From HIMB59 sp038124765 (lineage in GTDB: Bacteria; Pseudomonadota; Alphaproteobacteria; HIMB59), in contig JAYPCO010000027.1 in assembly GCA_038124765.1 (NCBI GenBank), positions 1-14,708 on the forward strand: DNA of 14,708 nucleotides, read 5' to 3'. The first letter of the stretch is position 1. Every line of letters starts with the position of its first letter. The notes beneath the pieces were generated by a model, which saw nothing but the letters and a program-made list of their open reading frames with translations, was not told the origin of the DNA and did no database searches. The translations under genes and the position numbers were made by a program. Shown piece after piece: positions 4,892 through 12,479 of the stretch.

Positions 4892-6772
4892 CTACAATTC
4901 TTTTTGAACTTGTTTTGTAATGTAAAACTCTATTTCGTCTTTAACTAGTATATCAGAATAGTCTTTGAAGGAAATACCACATTCATAGTTTTCTCTAACC
5001 TCTTTGACATCATCTTTAAATCGTTTGAGAGTTCCCACTTCGCCCTCATGGATAATTTTACCTTGGCGAACCAATCTAATTTTAGCACTATTGGATACAT
5101 AGCCGTTTGTTACAAAACAACCTGCAATAGTACCAAATTTAGAAGAGCTGAATGTATCCCTCACTTCTGCGTGTCCGATAATTTCTTCTTTTGTATCAGG
5201 CGTCAAAAGACCTGATAACATTTTTTTCATATCGTCAATCAACTCATAAATAATCGAGTAGTAGCGAATATCAACTTTATCTCTTTTAGCAATCGTTCTA
5301 GCTTGCGGGATCGCACGAATATTAAAACCAATTACAATACCTTGGGCAGAATTTGCTAAACTAACATCACTCTCATTAATTGCTCCGATTGCATTATGAA
5401 CAACATTAATTTGCACCTCATCATTGCCAACTTTTTCAAGAGACGCTACGATTGCTTCTAAAGAACCTTGGACATCCGCTTTTACAATAATGGGTAATTT
5501 TTTCATATCTCCCTTAGATACATTTGCCATCATTTCCTCTAAAGAAGATTTCTTAACTGCAGCAGTGTTTTCTAATTTTTTCTGCTCTTTGACTTTTTCA
5601 GTAATATTTTTTGCAGACTCTTCNNNNNNNNNNNNNNNNNNNNNNNNNNNNNNNNNNNNNNNNNNNNNNNNNNNNNNNNNNNNNNNNNNNNNNNNNNNNN
5701 NNNNNNNNNNNNNNNNNNNNNNNGACTCTACTACGATGGCTTCAGCAAGTTTATTGTGCTCTACATTGAGATCCAAAATTTCAACTTGTAAAAGTATGTT
5801 ATCCAGTAACTTATCTAAATTAGTTTTTTTGATGGCAGAAATTTCTGTTTCTAAAACATCCCCGCTATAGCTTTCTACGACAACTTCGTGACTCAATAAG
5901 TCATTTCTAACTATATTGGGGTCGACATCTGGTAAATCTATTTTATTAATTGCTAAAACAATTGGCACTTTTGCAGCTTTGGCATGAGAAATAGCTTCAA
6001 TAGTTTGGGGTTTAACAGAATCGTTTGCAGCAACAACCAATACAACCACATCTGTTAAATTAGCACCACGAGAACGAATATTTGAAAAAGCAGCATGACC
6101 CGGGGTATCTAAAAAGGTTATTGGGGTATCCTTATGCTTGATTTGATAAGCACCAATATGCTGAGTAATGCCTCCTGACTCGTGAGCCGTCACATCGGTA
6201 TTACGAAGTGCATCTAATAATGATGTTTTTCCATGATCAACATGGCCCATGACTGTAACAATAGGAGGGCGTGGTTGCATGTTTGAATTTGTAGTTTTTT
6301 GGAAATTTGAAATTTCATCTTTTAGGCTTATTGCCTCTTCTCGTTTTGGCGTATGACCAAGATCTGTTACAATGAGTTCAGCTGTATCGCCATCAATATA
6401 CTGGTTAGCTGTCGCCATAATCCCATTTTTCATTAGCACCTTAACAACATCTCCCGTTTTTTCGGACATCCTGCTGGCCAGTTCTTGAACAGTAATTTTA
6501 ATTGGGATAACTACTTCTCTAACAATCTTTTTAGATTGAGTGAAGTGGGGTTTAAAGTTAGTTTTTTGTTTTTCTCTTTTTCTTTTAGTACGTGCCAAAC
6601 TAGGCATTTTTTCATAATCTGGCTCTTCATCTAAAATATTATTAACAGAAATACTGGATAGTTTTTTTTGAAAAGCAGTGGTATTGAGAGTTAACTTTTT
6701 TCTTGGAGCGGCTGTAGGGGGAGCGCTTTTAGGTTCCGTTTTAGGCGCTACTGGTTTTTTATCTTTATCCAT
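4892..6772 (-). CDS. infB: Translation initiation factor IF-2 (interrupted by an assembly gap)
   Basis: GTPase that brings fMet-tRNA to the 30S P site and promotes subunit joining. The N-terminus is short, lysine/proline-rich and basic (about 1-85), followed by an IF2N-type module (about 86-140). The G domain has G1 GHVDHGKT 176-183, G3 DTPGH 222-226, G4 NKID 276-279 and G5 SAIK 312-315. After the gap come the linker helix, IF2 domain 3 (IVKADVQGSLEAI) and domain 4 (GTIAGCFVTNGYV), ending ...FYITKQVQKEL. The 100 Ns (5624-5723) sit in domain 2. By comparison with E. coli IF2, about 75 residues belong between AEAIVVE and EESAKNI, but the Ns span only 33-34. The frame continues across the Ns, but that is uninformative for a placeholder. 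ATG at 6772 follows nusA by 10 bp with no SD; ylxR, usual between them in Alphaproteobacteria, is absent. Confidence 0.95.
   Translation of the reverse strand: MDKDKKPVAPKTEPKSAPPTAAPRKKLTLNTTAFQKKLSSISVNNILDEEPDYEKMPSLARTKRKREKQKTNFKPHFTQSKKIVREVVIPIKITVQELASRMSEKTGDVVKVLMKNGIMATANQYIDGDTAELIVTDLGHTPKREEAISLKDEISNFQKTTNSNMQPRPPIVTVMGHVDHGKTSLLDALRNTDVTAHESGGITQHIGAYQIKHKDTPITFLDTPGHAAFSNIRSRGANLTDVVVLVVAANDSVKPQTIEAISHAKAAKVPIVLAINKIDLPDVDPNIVRNDLLSHEVVVESYSGDVLETEISAIKKTNLDKLLDNILLQVEILDLNVEHNKLAEAIVVEXXXXXXXXXXXXXXXXXXXXXXXXXXXXXXXXXXEESAKNITEKVKEQKKLENTAAVKKSSLEEMMANVSKGDMKKLPIIVKADVQGSLEAIVASLEKVGNDEVQINVVHNAIGAINESDVSLANSAQGIVIGFNIRAIPQARTIAKRDKVDIRYYSIIYELIDDMKKMLSGLLTPDTKEEIIGHAEVRDTFSSSKFGTIAGCFVTNGYVSNSAKIRLVRQGKIIHEGEVGTLKRFKDDVKEVRENYECGISFKDYSDILVKDEIEFYITKQVQKEL
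5624..5723. other. Assembly gap of 100 Ns inside infB
   Basis: Exactly 100 undetermined bases, a size commonly used for gaps of unknown length. Conserved IF2 domain 2 is missing at this point; the family comparison suggests roughly 220-235 bp of real sequence. Confidence 0.97.
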
Positions 6773-6782
6773 TCAAAAAATC

Positions 6783-8285
6783 TTAACTATTTAAGAAAAT
6801 CTCCCTTGCATCCATAATAATTTTTTCTGCAACTGACTTTTCTATTCTTTTTTGAAGAATGCCCTCTTTGCCTACAAGCTCATCCGTAGCTAGATCTGCT
6901 AAATCTTGTCGGCTAAAAATTTTATTTTCAATCAAGGTAGCTAAGATTTTATTATCAAACTCAGAAATATTTTTTAGGTATTCATCCAAATTTGAATTTT
7001 GAATCAACTTCTCTAACTCCGCTTTTTCGCTCTCCATAAATTGAGATGCACGTGCATGAATTTCAGAGGCCAACTCATTGTCAAACCCTTCAATTCTCTC
7101 AATGTCTGAGACTGAAGAATTAGCAATTTTTTCAATACTTGAGTAACCCTCAACTGCTAACAGCTGAGCAATCATATCTTCTAAGTCTAATTTTTCAGCG
7201 AATAAGGAGGTAATTCTCTTGAATTCTGCCTGACGTCTTTCCGCATCTTCTTTTTCGGTGATGATATCAATTTCAAACCCTGTCAAGATAGAGGCTAATT
7301 TGACGTTTTGACCTCTTCGCCCGATAGCAATACTTAATTGATCTTCTTGAAGAACAATTTCTACACGATTAGAATTTTCAAATTCATTCACCTTAGTTAT
7401 TTGAGCAGGGGCAATAGCATTCTGCACGTAAACAGATTTTACTTCATTCCAATTAACGATATCAATTTTCTCACCTTGTAATTCATTGACAATCGCTTGA
7501 ACACGCGATCCTCTCATGCCCACGCAAGCTCCCACGGGGTCAATCGATTTGTCATTTGCCCGAACAGTAATTTTACCGCGACTACCTGGGTCTCTAGCCA
7601 CTGATAGGATTTCAATTTGACCTTCGTAGATTTCAGGCACCTCTTGAACAAAGAGTTTTGCCATAAATTGAGGATGAGTTCGGGATAGAAAAATTTGATG
7701 ACCTTTTGCTTCTTCTTTGATGTCAAAGAAATAAGCACGAATACGATCTCCTGTTTTAAAATTTTCTCTTGGGATTAATTCATCTTTTCTTAAAAACCCC
7801 TCTGCCTTGCCTAAATCAACAATAATATTGTTAAACTCAATTCTTTTTACAATACCAGAAAGAACTTCGCCTACTCGATCTTTAAAATCATTAAATTGTC
7901 TTTTCTTTTCTGCTTCGCGCACGCGAGAATAAATAACCTGTCTTGCCATATTAGCTGTGACTCGACCAAAGTTTACAGATGGTAATGGGATAGTAATTTT
8001 TTTTCCAATTTCCGCATTAGCGTCATATTTTTTTGCATGGTCTAATAAAATTTGATTGGATTGCAGAACAGGATCTACTGTCTCTACAACATCTTTAATG
8101 TGTGATAAAGAAATGTTCCCCGTAATTCGATCAATGGATGCTTTGATATTGTTATCCATCCCATACTTTGACTTTCCAATTATTTCAAAAGACTCTTCAA
8201 GAGCCTCCATAACGATATCTTTATCAATGCCCTTCTCCTGAGAGACAACTTCGGCAACTTTTAAAATTTCTGTATTATTTAGCAT
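6783..8285 (-). CDS. nusA: Transcription termination/antitermination factor NusA
   Basis: RNA polymerase-bound factor that enhances pausing and intrinsic termination and takes part in rRNA antitermination. Its 500 residues hold the N-terminal RNAP-binding domain (1-~125), an S1 domain (~135-200, GEVLSGIVKRIEFNNIIVDLG), KH1 (~235-280, GMRG at 256-259) and KH2 (~305-345, GRRGQN at 322-327). The acidic C-terminal helix-hairpin-helix repeats follow (VEGYSSIEKIANSSVSDIERIEGF and the IFSRQDLADLATDELVG region). The C-terminal repeats are retained, as in proteobacterial NusA. The ATG at 8285 has only a weak purine stretch (AGAAAAG) upstream. An intrinsic terminator ends 15 bp before this ATG, which suggests attenuation of nusA itself. 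rimP, normally just upstream, is absent. Confidence 0.97.
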   Translation of the reverse strand: MLNNTEILKVAEVVSQEKGIDKDIVMEALEESFEIIGKSKYGMDNNIKASIDRITGNISLSHIKDVVETVDPVLQSNQILLDHAKKYDANAEIGKKITIPLPSVNFGRVTANMARQVIYSRVREAEKKRQFNDFKDRVGEVLSGIVKRIEFNNIIVDLGKAEGFLRKDELIPRENFKTGDRIRAYFFDIKEEAKGHQIFLSRTHPQFMAKLFVQEVPEIYEGQIEILSVARDPGSRGKITVRANDKSIDPVGACVGMRGSRVQAIVNELQGEKIDIVNWNEVKSVYVQNAIAPAQITKVNEFENSNRVEIVLQEDQLSIAIGRRGQNVKLASILTGFEIDIITEKEDAERRQAEFKRITSLFAEKLDLEDMIAQLLAVEGYSSIEKIANSSVSDIERIEGFDNELASEIHARASQFMESEKAELEKLIQNSNLDEYLKNISEFDNKILATLIENKIFSRQDLADLATDELVGKEGILQKRIEKSVAEKIIMDAREIFLNS

Positions 8286-8299
8286 TATCTTTTCTAGTT

Positions 8300-8324
8300 A
8301 AAAAAAAAGGCGGGATAACCCACC
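8300..8324 (-). terminator. Intrinsic terminator/attenuator between trmB and nusA
   Basis: On the minus strand the stem GGTGGG (8324-8319) and CCCGCC (8314-8309) closes a TTAT loop with five Watson-Crick pairs and one T-G wobble. It is followed directly by nine Ts (8308-8300). This is the most canonical rho-independent terminator in the window. It starts 13 bp after the trmB stop, and its T-tract ends 15 bp before the nusA ATG, leaving no room for a promoter between them. Any nusA transcript therefore passes through it. Confidence 0.88.
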
Positions 8325-8337
8325 TTCCTCTTGTTGG

Positions 8338-8784
8338 TTAATAATTTTTAAGAACGCTAAAATAGAATAATTTATGTTTTTTGTCTAAGGCTTTTTTCTC
8401 AAATTTAGTATGTAAAGCATTGAATTCATTATATTTCCATGTTTCCGGACTAAATTGGGGNNNNNNNNNNNNNNNNNNNNNNNNNNNNNNNNNNNNNNNN
8501 NNNNNNNNNNNNNNNNNNNNNNNNNNNNNNNNNNNNNNNNNNNNNNNNNNNNNNNNNNNNCCATCTGCAAATATATCACAACCAATAAAATTTATTTTTT
8601 TTTGTGCAACTGCATCTTCACTGATTTTTTCACCATCGCCAATACCAATTTCTAAAAGACGCGGCGACTGAATATTTTTAAAAAATTTTGTACTCGGCGG
8701 TACAAGGTATTGCTGAAATTTCTCTAACCTTGCAAAGGATTTCCCTTTTTTTCTTCCAAAATATTTATCTTTTGATTCGAACAT
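8338..8784 (-). CDS. trmB: tRNA (guanine-N7-)-methyltransferase TrmB (interrupted by an assembly gap)
   Basis: SAM-dependent enzyme that forms m7G46 in the variable loop of tRNAs. Before the gap the protein shows an RKKGKSFARLE opening and the SAM-binding motif LEIGIGDGE (44-52), then NFIGCDIF, as in alphaproteobacterial TrmB. After the gap the C-terminal signature TKFEKKALDKKHKLFYFSVLK matches the family's T-x-Y/F-E-x-K-A-L end. The 100 Ns (8461-8560) replace the central part with the catalytic/tRNA-binding region. About 114 residues are visible and the family is ~220-240, so about 100 residues (~300 bp) are probably missing. The ATG at 8784 lies 20 bp inside the lnt 3' end with no SD, so translation is probably coupled. 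It is the last gene before the terminator at 8300-8324. Family assignment is firm; intactness of the missing part cannot be judged. Confidence 0.85.
   Translation of the reverse strand: MFESKDKYFGRKKGKSFARLEKFQQYLVPPSTKFFKNIQSPRLLEIGIGDGEKISEDAVAQKKINFIGCDIFADXXXXXXXXXXXXXXXXXXXXXXXXXXXXXXXXXXPQFSPETWKYNEFNALHTKFEKKALDKKHKLFYFSVLKNY
8359..8387 (-). promoter_or_regulatory. Candidate nusA operon promoter inside the trmB 3' end
   Basis: TAGACA (8387-8382), a 17-bp spacer and TATTTT (8364-8359) resemble a sigma-70 promoter: five of six -35 bases and four of six -10 bases match. Transcription would start near 8352, giving a leader of about 65 nt that contains the 8300-8324 terminator before the nusA ATG. 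The match is moderate and the region is AT-rich. Confidence 0.35.
8461..8560. other. Assembly gap of 100 Ns inside trmB
   Basis: Exactly 100 undetermined bases inside trmB, the same size as the gap in infB. The TrmB family comparison suggests that about 300 bp belong here, so this too is a placeholder. Confidence 0.97.
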
Positions 8785-10252
8785 AAATAAAAAGGCTACT
8801 GTATAAAAAGATTAATATAAAGATGATATAATTCAGCGTTGAAATACAAGAACCAAGTTGAGGGTTTTGCACGGGGTGCTGATAGTAAATATACCCTTTT
8901 TGGTTATTATTAATTTTTTTAATCACACTTCCACGCTTATTGATAACTGCAGACACTCCGGATGGTGTGGATCGGATAAGCGTTTTATTAAACTCCACAC
9001 TACGCAGTAAAGAGTTAGCCAAATGCTGTTGCGGACCGTACCATTGGCCAAACCAGGAGTCATTGGAAATTTGAATTACTAAATCAGTATGGCAAATGTC
9101 GGGGTTGATATTGGGATAATGAAAAACTGATTCAAAACAGATCATGGGTGTCGCTTGAATATTTTTAGGGAGCTGGATAGTTTTTTGCTCACTGCCGGGT
9201 GAATAATTCATACCTAGGTTTAGAAATTTACTGACTAGAGGCTTGATCCAAGGCACATACTCACCAAATAAAACAAGTTTTTGTTTATCATAAAACTGAA
9301 CAATCTTGCCTGATGCATCAATCATATATAGCCGATTAAATAGATGGTCACCCTCCATAGCACTAGAGCCTAATATCAACATTTGATTATTGTCTAACAG
9401 ACCTCCAATTTTTTGTAACAGCCCCTGTCTATTATTTAGGTCAATGGGAAGAGCGCCCTCTGGCCATATAACCAAGTCAATAGAATCCTCTTTATTGAGA
9501 GCCTCTTTGGTAATTTCACTATATTTCTCAAGGTTATCTAGCACATCAAACTGAATTAAAGACTCGTAAATATTCGGTTGGATAATTGCAATATTTAATG
9601 TCTCTTGAGAATTATAGCTATCAGATTGCGATGTCTTATTCCAAAGAGGCATGACCGTTACTAAGCCCGTACTTATTATTAAAGTGATAAAAATTGGCAG
9701 GTTTCGTTTGACTATTGCAAGTAGCAAAAGGCCGACGATTAGATGAATGATAAAGCTTAACCCATAAACGCCTAAGGAAGAAACCAGTGGAAGAACAAGC
9801 CAGTTATTAAAATATATAATAGGAGATGGATTCCAAGGGAAGCCCCCCAAAATAAACTCTTTTAAAATCTCTACGACCGTTAATGAGAGGGGGAGTAAAA
9901 AAATAACAATTATTTCATTTGAATAAAAACGTTGAACGGCAAGAATTAATATAAAATGCAGTAAAGCAATAAAAGCAGCCAAGGTAAATACTAATAACAA
10001 TCCCAAGAAAAGATATCCGAACCCCCCTGTATAAAAAGACTGAATAATCCAAGAGAGGCTAATAAATTGGATTAGAAAAAAATAAAAAAATATTTGTTTT
10101 TTTTTTATGCTTTTATTATTGAGTAGAAAAAATAAAAAACCCACCACAGATAAAAAATAAAAAATAGATATACCAAAAGGAGGTAGTGCTAGAATATATA
10201 AAAAAGATAGAACAGTTAAAATAAGATATGATTTGGAGAGATTTAAACTCAA
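8765..10252 (-). CDS. lnt: Apolipoprotein N-acyltransferase
   Basis: Inner-membrane enzyme that adds the third acyl chain, from phospholipid, to the N-terminal cysteine of apolipoproteins, the last step before Lol sorting. The 495-residue protein has about seven hydrophobic helices in residues 8-203, a periplasmic nitrilase-like domain (~218-465) and a final membrane helix (~475-491). The catalytic triad is visible: Glu265 in WPEGALP, Lys323 in YDKQKLVLFGEYVP and Cys372 in PMICFESVF; the later ISNDSWFG motif is intact. The start appears to be TTG at 10252, one base after the corC stop, with no ATG near the first membrane helix. It overlaps trmB by 20 bp. Alphaproteobacteria usually have metK between lnt and trmB; here there is none. 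Confidence 0.96.
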   Translation of the reverse strand: MSLNLSKSYLILTVLSFLYILALPPFGISIFYFLSVVGFLFFLLNNKSIKKKQIFFYFFLIQFISLSWIIQSFYTGGFGYLFLGLLLVFTLAAFIALLHFILILAVQRFYSNEIIVIFLLPLSLTVVEILKEFILGGFPWNPSPIIYFNNWLVLPLVSSLGVYGLSFIIHLIVGLLLLAIVKRNLPIFITLIISTGLVTVMPLWNKTSQSDSYNSQETLNIAIIQPNIYESLIQFDVLDNLEKYSEITKEALNKEDSIDLVIWPEGALPIDLNNRQGLLQKIGGLLDNNQMLILGSSAMEGDHLFNRLYMIDASGKIVQFYDKQKLVLFGEYVPWIKPLVSKFLNLGMNYSPGSEQKTIQLPKNIQATPMICFESVFHYPNINPDICHTDLVIQISNDSWFGQWYGPQQHLANSLLRSVEFNKTLIRSTPSGVSAVINKRGSVIKKINNNQKGYIYYQHPVQNPQLGSCISTLNYIIFILIFLYSSLFIYVRIKR

Positions 10253-10253
10253 A

Positions 10254-11081
10254 TTATTGAATTTTTATACCATGCACTACCACTTCTAAAATTTTTCTCG
10301 GTGATACTTTATGAATGGTAAAAGATAATTTTTTATTGATATGAAAAGTCTCTTTTTTCTTTGGAACACGGCCGGCTAAATTAAAAATAATACCTCCGAT
10401 GGTTCCCACATCTTCTTTTAAATTATCAGGAATGGTGACTGCAAACTCTCTTTCAAAATCATCCACAAGCATTGCAGCATCCATAATCAAACTATCGTTT
10501 TTTTGTTGATACATGGGCACCTCTTCTTTGTCATGCTCGTCCTCAATTTCTCCTACAATCTCCTCCACTAAATCTTCAATTGTCACTAATCCAGCAACAC
10601 TGTTGAATTCGTCCATAACAATCGCTAAGTGAATATTTTGTTTTTTCATTTTTTGTAGCAGGTTAAAAACCGGTGTAGAGGCAGGGATAAACATTACTTC
10701 CCTTAGTAGGCTCTTAATATTCATCGATTTATTATTGATTTTCTTGAATAAATCTTTGATGTGGACCATCCCCAAGCATTTTTCTAAGTCTTGATCTACA
10801 ACCGGCATTCTGGAGTGTGCTTCTCTGTTAATAATTTTAATAAGGTTGGCGCGATCAATTTTTTGATCAATATAAATAATCTCTCCTCGTGGGACCATCA
10901 CATCATCAACGGTTTTTTTGTGCACTTTGAGTAAGTTATTAAAAATTTTCTTTTCTTCATGTTTTGCAACCCCAGAGCTATCTGATGTAGAGGAGATGAT
11001 ATCAATGATTTCTTTTTTAAATTGTTCATCTTGGATGAGGTCTTTAATAAAACTAATGGCTATATTCTTTTTAATTTTCAT
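10254..11081 (-). CDS. ybeX: CorC/YbeX-family CBS-domain protein
   Basis: Soluble CBS-pair protein of the CorC/HlyC family, linked to magnesium/cobalt homeostasis and, through its ybeY neighbourhood, to ribosome/RNA metabolism. Its 275 residues carry the VHKKTVDDVMVPRGEI entry to the CBS pair (about 58-180, including SRMPVV and GLVTIEDLVEEIVGEIEDEHD), then the CorC_HlyC/transporter-associated domain (about 195-272, ending ILEVVVHGIKIQ). There are no membrane segments, unlike the longer DUF21-containing relatives. The ATG at 11081 overlaps the 3' end of ybeY by 11 bp and the stop is one base from lnt, giving the conserved ybeZ-ybeY-ybeX-lnt order. Its precise biochemical role is unsettled even in E. 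coli. Confidence 0.93.
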   Translation of the reverse strand: MKIKKNIAISFIKDLIQDEQFKKEIIDIISSTSDSSGVAKHEEKKIFNNLLKVHKKTVDDVMVPRGEIIYIDQKIDRANLIKIINREAHSRMPVVDQDLEKCLGMVHIKDLFKKINNKSMNIKSLLREVMFIPASTPVFNLLQKMKKQNIHLAIVMDEFNSVAGLVTIEDLVEEIVGEIEDEHDKEEVPMYQQKNDSLIMDAAMLVDDFEREFAVTIPDNLKEDVGTIGGIIFNLAGRVPKKKETFHINKKLSFTIHKVSPRKILEVVVHGIKIQ

Positions 11082-11520
11082 GCACTACTTTCAATCCTAA
11101 ATGGAGCATTAATGTATTTTCTAAAAATCGCATATTTTGGCGTGTTTGTTTTTCATAGTGAGTATAACCAAATAAATGCAGTATACCATGGCCCACTAAC
11201 ATAAAAAAATTTTGTGCACTAATTTTATTTTGTTTATTCAAAATATAGCTTTCAGCAATAGCAATATCTCCTGAGTCTTTTTCATCTGGAAAAGAGAGTA
11301 CGTCTGTTACTTTATTTTTTTTTCTAAATTGTCTATTCATCTCTTTGATTTCATCATTTGATACAATTTTGATAGTGATGGCTGTTTGTTCCGGGTTTCG
11401 ATGGAGCGTTTGAAAATATTGAGACATTTTATTGAGTCTATTTTTAGACGCTGTTAAAAAACTTTTAAGTTTTTTATCACCAATAAATTCAATTACAAAT
11501 TTTTTATTTTTTATTTTCAA
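11071..11520 (-). CDS. ybeY: Endoribonuclease/rRNA maturation factor YbeY
   Basis: Metal-dependent protein needed for 16S rRNA 3'-end maturation and late 70S quality control. The 149-residue protein has the zinc motif H-x3-H-x5-H: His111, His115 and His121 in HGILHLFGYTH. The usual Asp before the last His (GYDH) is Thr here, while the three metal ligands remain. The NRQFRKKNKVTDVLSFP segment and GDIAIAE are family signatures. The best start is TTG at 11520, five bases after the phoH stop, since the next Met (residue 32) would remove the first strand. There is no SD, so translational coupling is likely. It overlaps corC by 11 bp. Confidence 0.95.
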   Translation of the reverse strand: MKIKNKKFVIEFIGDKKLKSFLTASKNRLNKMSQYFQTLHRNPEQTAITIKIVSNDEIKEMNRQFRKKNKVTDVLSFPDEKDSGDIAIAESYILNKQNKISAQNFFMLVGHGILHLFGYTHYEKQTRQNMRFLENTLMLHLGLKVVHEN

Positions 11521-11525
11521 GGATA

Positions 11526-12479
11526 TTACTTATCGTAAGCGTTTATAATTTTTTCTACAAGCGTGTGTCTACATACATCGCTGCTATTTAAATGGACAAA
11601 ACCAATGTCCTTAATTTTTTCTAATTTCTCCATGGCATCTTGCATACCGCTTTTAGAGTTATCGGGTAAATCTTTTTGACTTAAATCTCCCGTGATGACC
11701 ATCTTAGAGTCTTGCCCGAGGCGGGTTAAAAACATCTTCATTTGGGTTGGCAGTGTGTTTTGTGCTTCATCTAAAATGATAAAAGATTTGTTGAGCGTTC
11801 TGCCTCGCATAAAAGCTAAAGGTGCAATTTCAATGGCATTGTTAAGCATTTTGCGGTCGACCTCTTCACCCGGCATCATCTCATAAAGGGCATCATATAA
11901 AGGTCGAAGATAGGGGTCTATTTTCTCCTTCATATCGCCTGGTAAAAAGCCAAGGCGCTCCCCTGCTTCAACTGCGGGGCGAGAAAGGATAAGTCGGCTA
12001 ATTTTTCCTTGAGCAAATAAACTGACACCGTAAGCAACTGCTAGATATGTTTTACCCGTTCCAGCAGGACCGACAGCAAAGATCACATCCTTGGATTGCA
12101 ATTGCTTAATAAAAGACTCTTGGTTTTTTGTTTTGGGGTAAATGGTTTTAAGCTTAGTGTTAATTTGGTAACGCTGATCTTGTTCAATCTGTTCTTTAAT
12201 ATAAGACGGTTTTGCTAGATCAATATTATTTTCAATTTCTTCAGCAGTAATGTCTTTATTCTTTAATTTTTGATACAGACCCTGAATCACAAAATATGCT
12301 TTTTCTACTGGATCCCTATTGCCTTTAATCGATAAAAAATTTCCTCGATTATACAATTTAACTTTAAATTTATCTTCTAGGACTTTTAAGTTTTTATCGT
12401 GCGAACCAAATAACATCGATAAGAATTGATTATCATCAAACTCTAATTGTTTTTGATGCAGGTTAATAGCCATGCTCAT
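11526..12479 (-). CDS. ybeZ: PhoH-like ATPase (YbeZ)
   Basis: P-loop ATPase of the PhoH family, usually encoded next to ybeY and thought to act with it in RNA metabolism, possibly as an RNA helicase. Its 317 residues have a KH-like N-terminal segment (about 20-70). The ATPase core follows, with Walker A GPAGTGKT 137-144, LSRPAVEAGERLGFLPGDMKEKIDPYLRP (165 onward), Walker B IILDEAQ 234-240, and the ITGDLSQ and late arginine (CRHTLV) motifs. The ATG at 12479 overlaps the miaB stop by four bases (ATGA). A second ATG two codons later is equally possible. All key residues are present. Confidence 0.95.
   Translation of the reverse strand: MSMAINLHQKQLEFDDNQFLSMLFGSHDKNLKVLEDKFKVKLYNRGNFLSIKGNRDPVEKAYFVIQGLYQKLKNKDITAEEIENNIDLAKPSYIKEQIEQDQRYQINTKLKTIYPKTKNQESFIKQLQSKDVIFAVGPAGTGKTYLAVAYGVSLFAQGKISRLILSRPAVEAGERLGFLPGDMKEKIDPYLRPLYDALYEMMPGEEVDRKMLNNAIEIAPLAFMRGRTLNKSFIILDEAQNTLPTQMKMFLTRLGQDSKMVITGDLSQKDLPDNSKSGMQDAMEKLEKIKDIGFVHLNSSDVCRHTLVEKIINAYDK

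Noticed and set aside
5424..5870. 148-codon plus-strand ORF antisense to infB
   Set aside because: It is open partly because it runs across 100 Ns; it mirrors conserved IF2 sequence and has no recognisable motif.
5624..8560. The two 100-N stretches as insertions or a masked mobile element
   Set aside because: Both interrupt conserved genes whose flanking halves match one continuous protein with missing middle residues. Identical round sizes point to scaffold placeholders.
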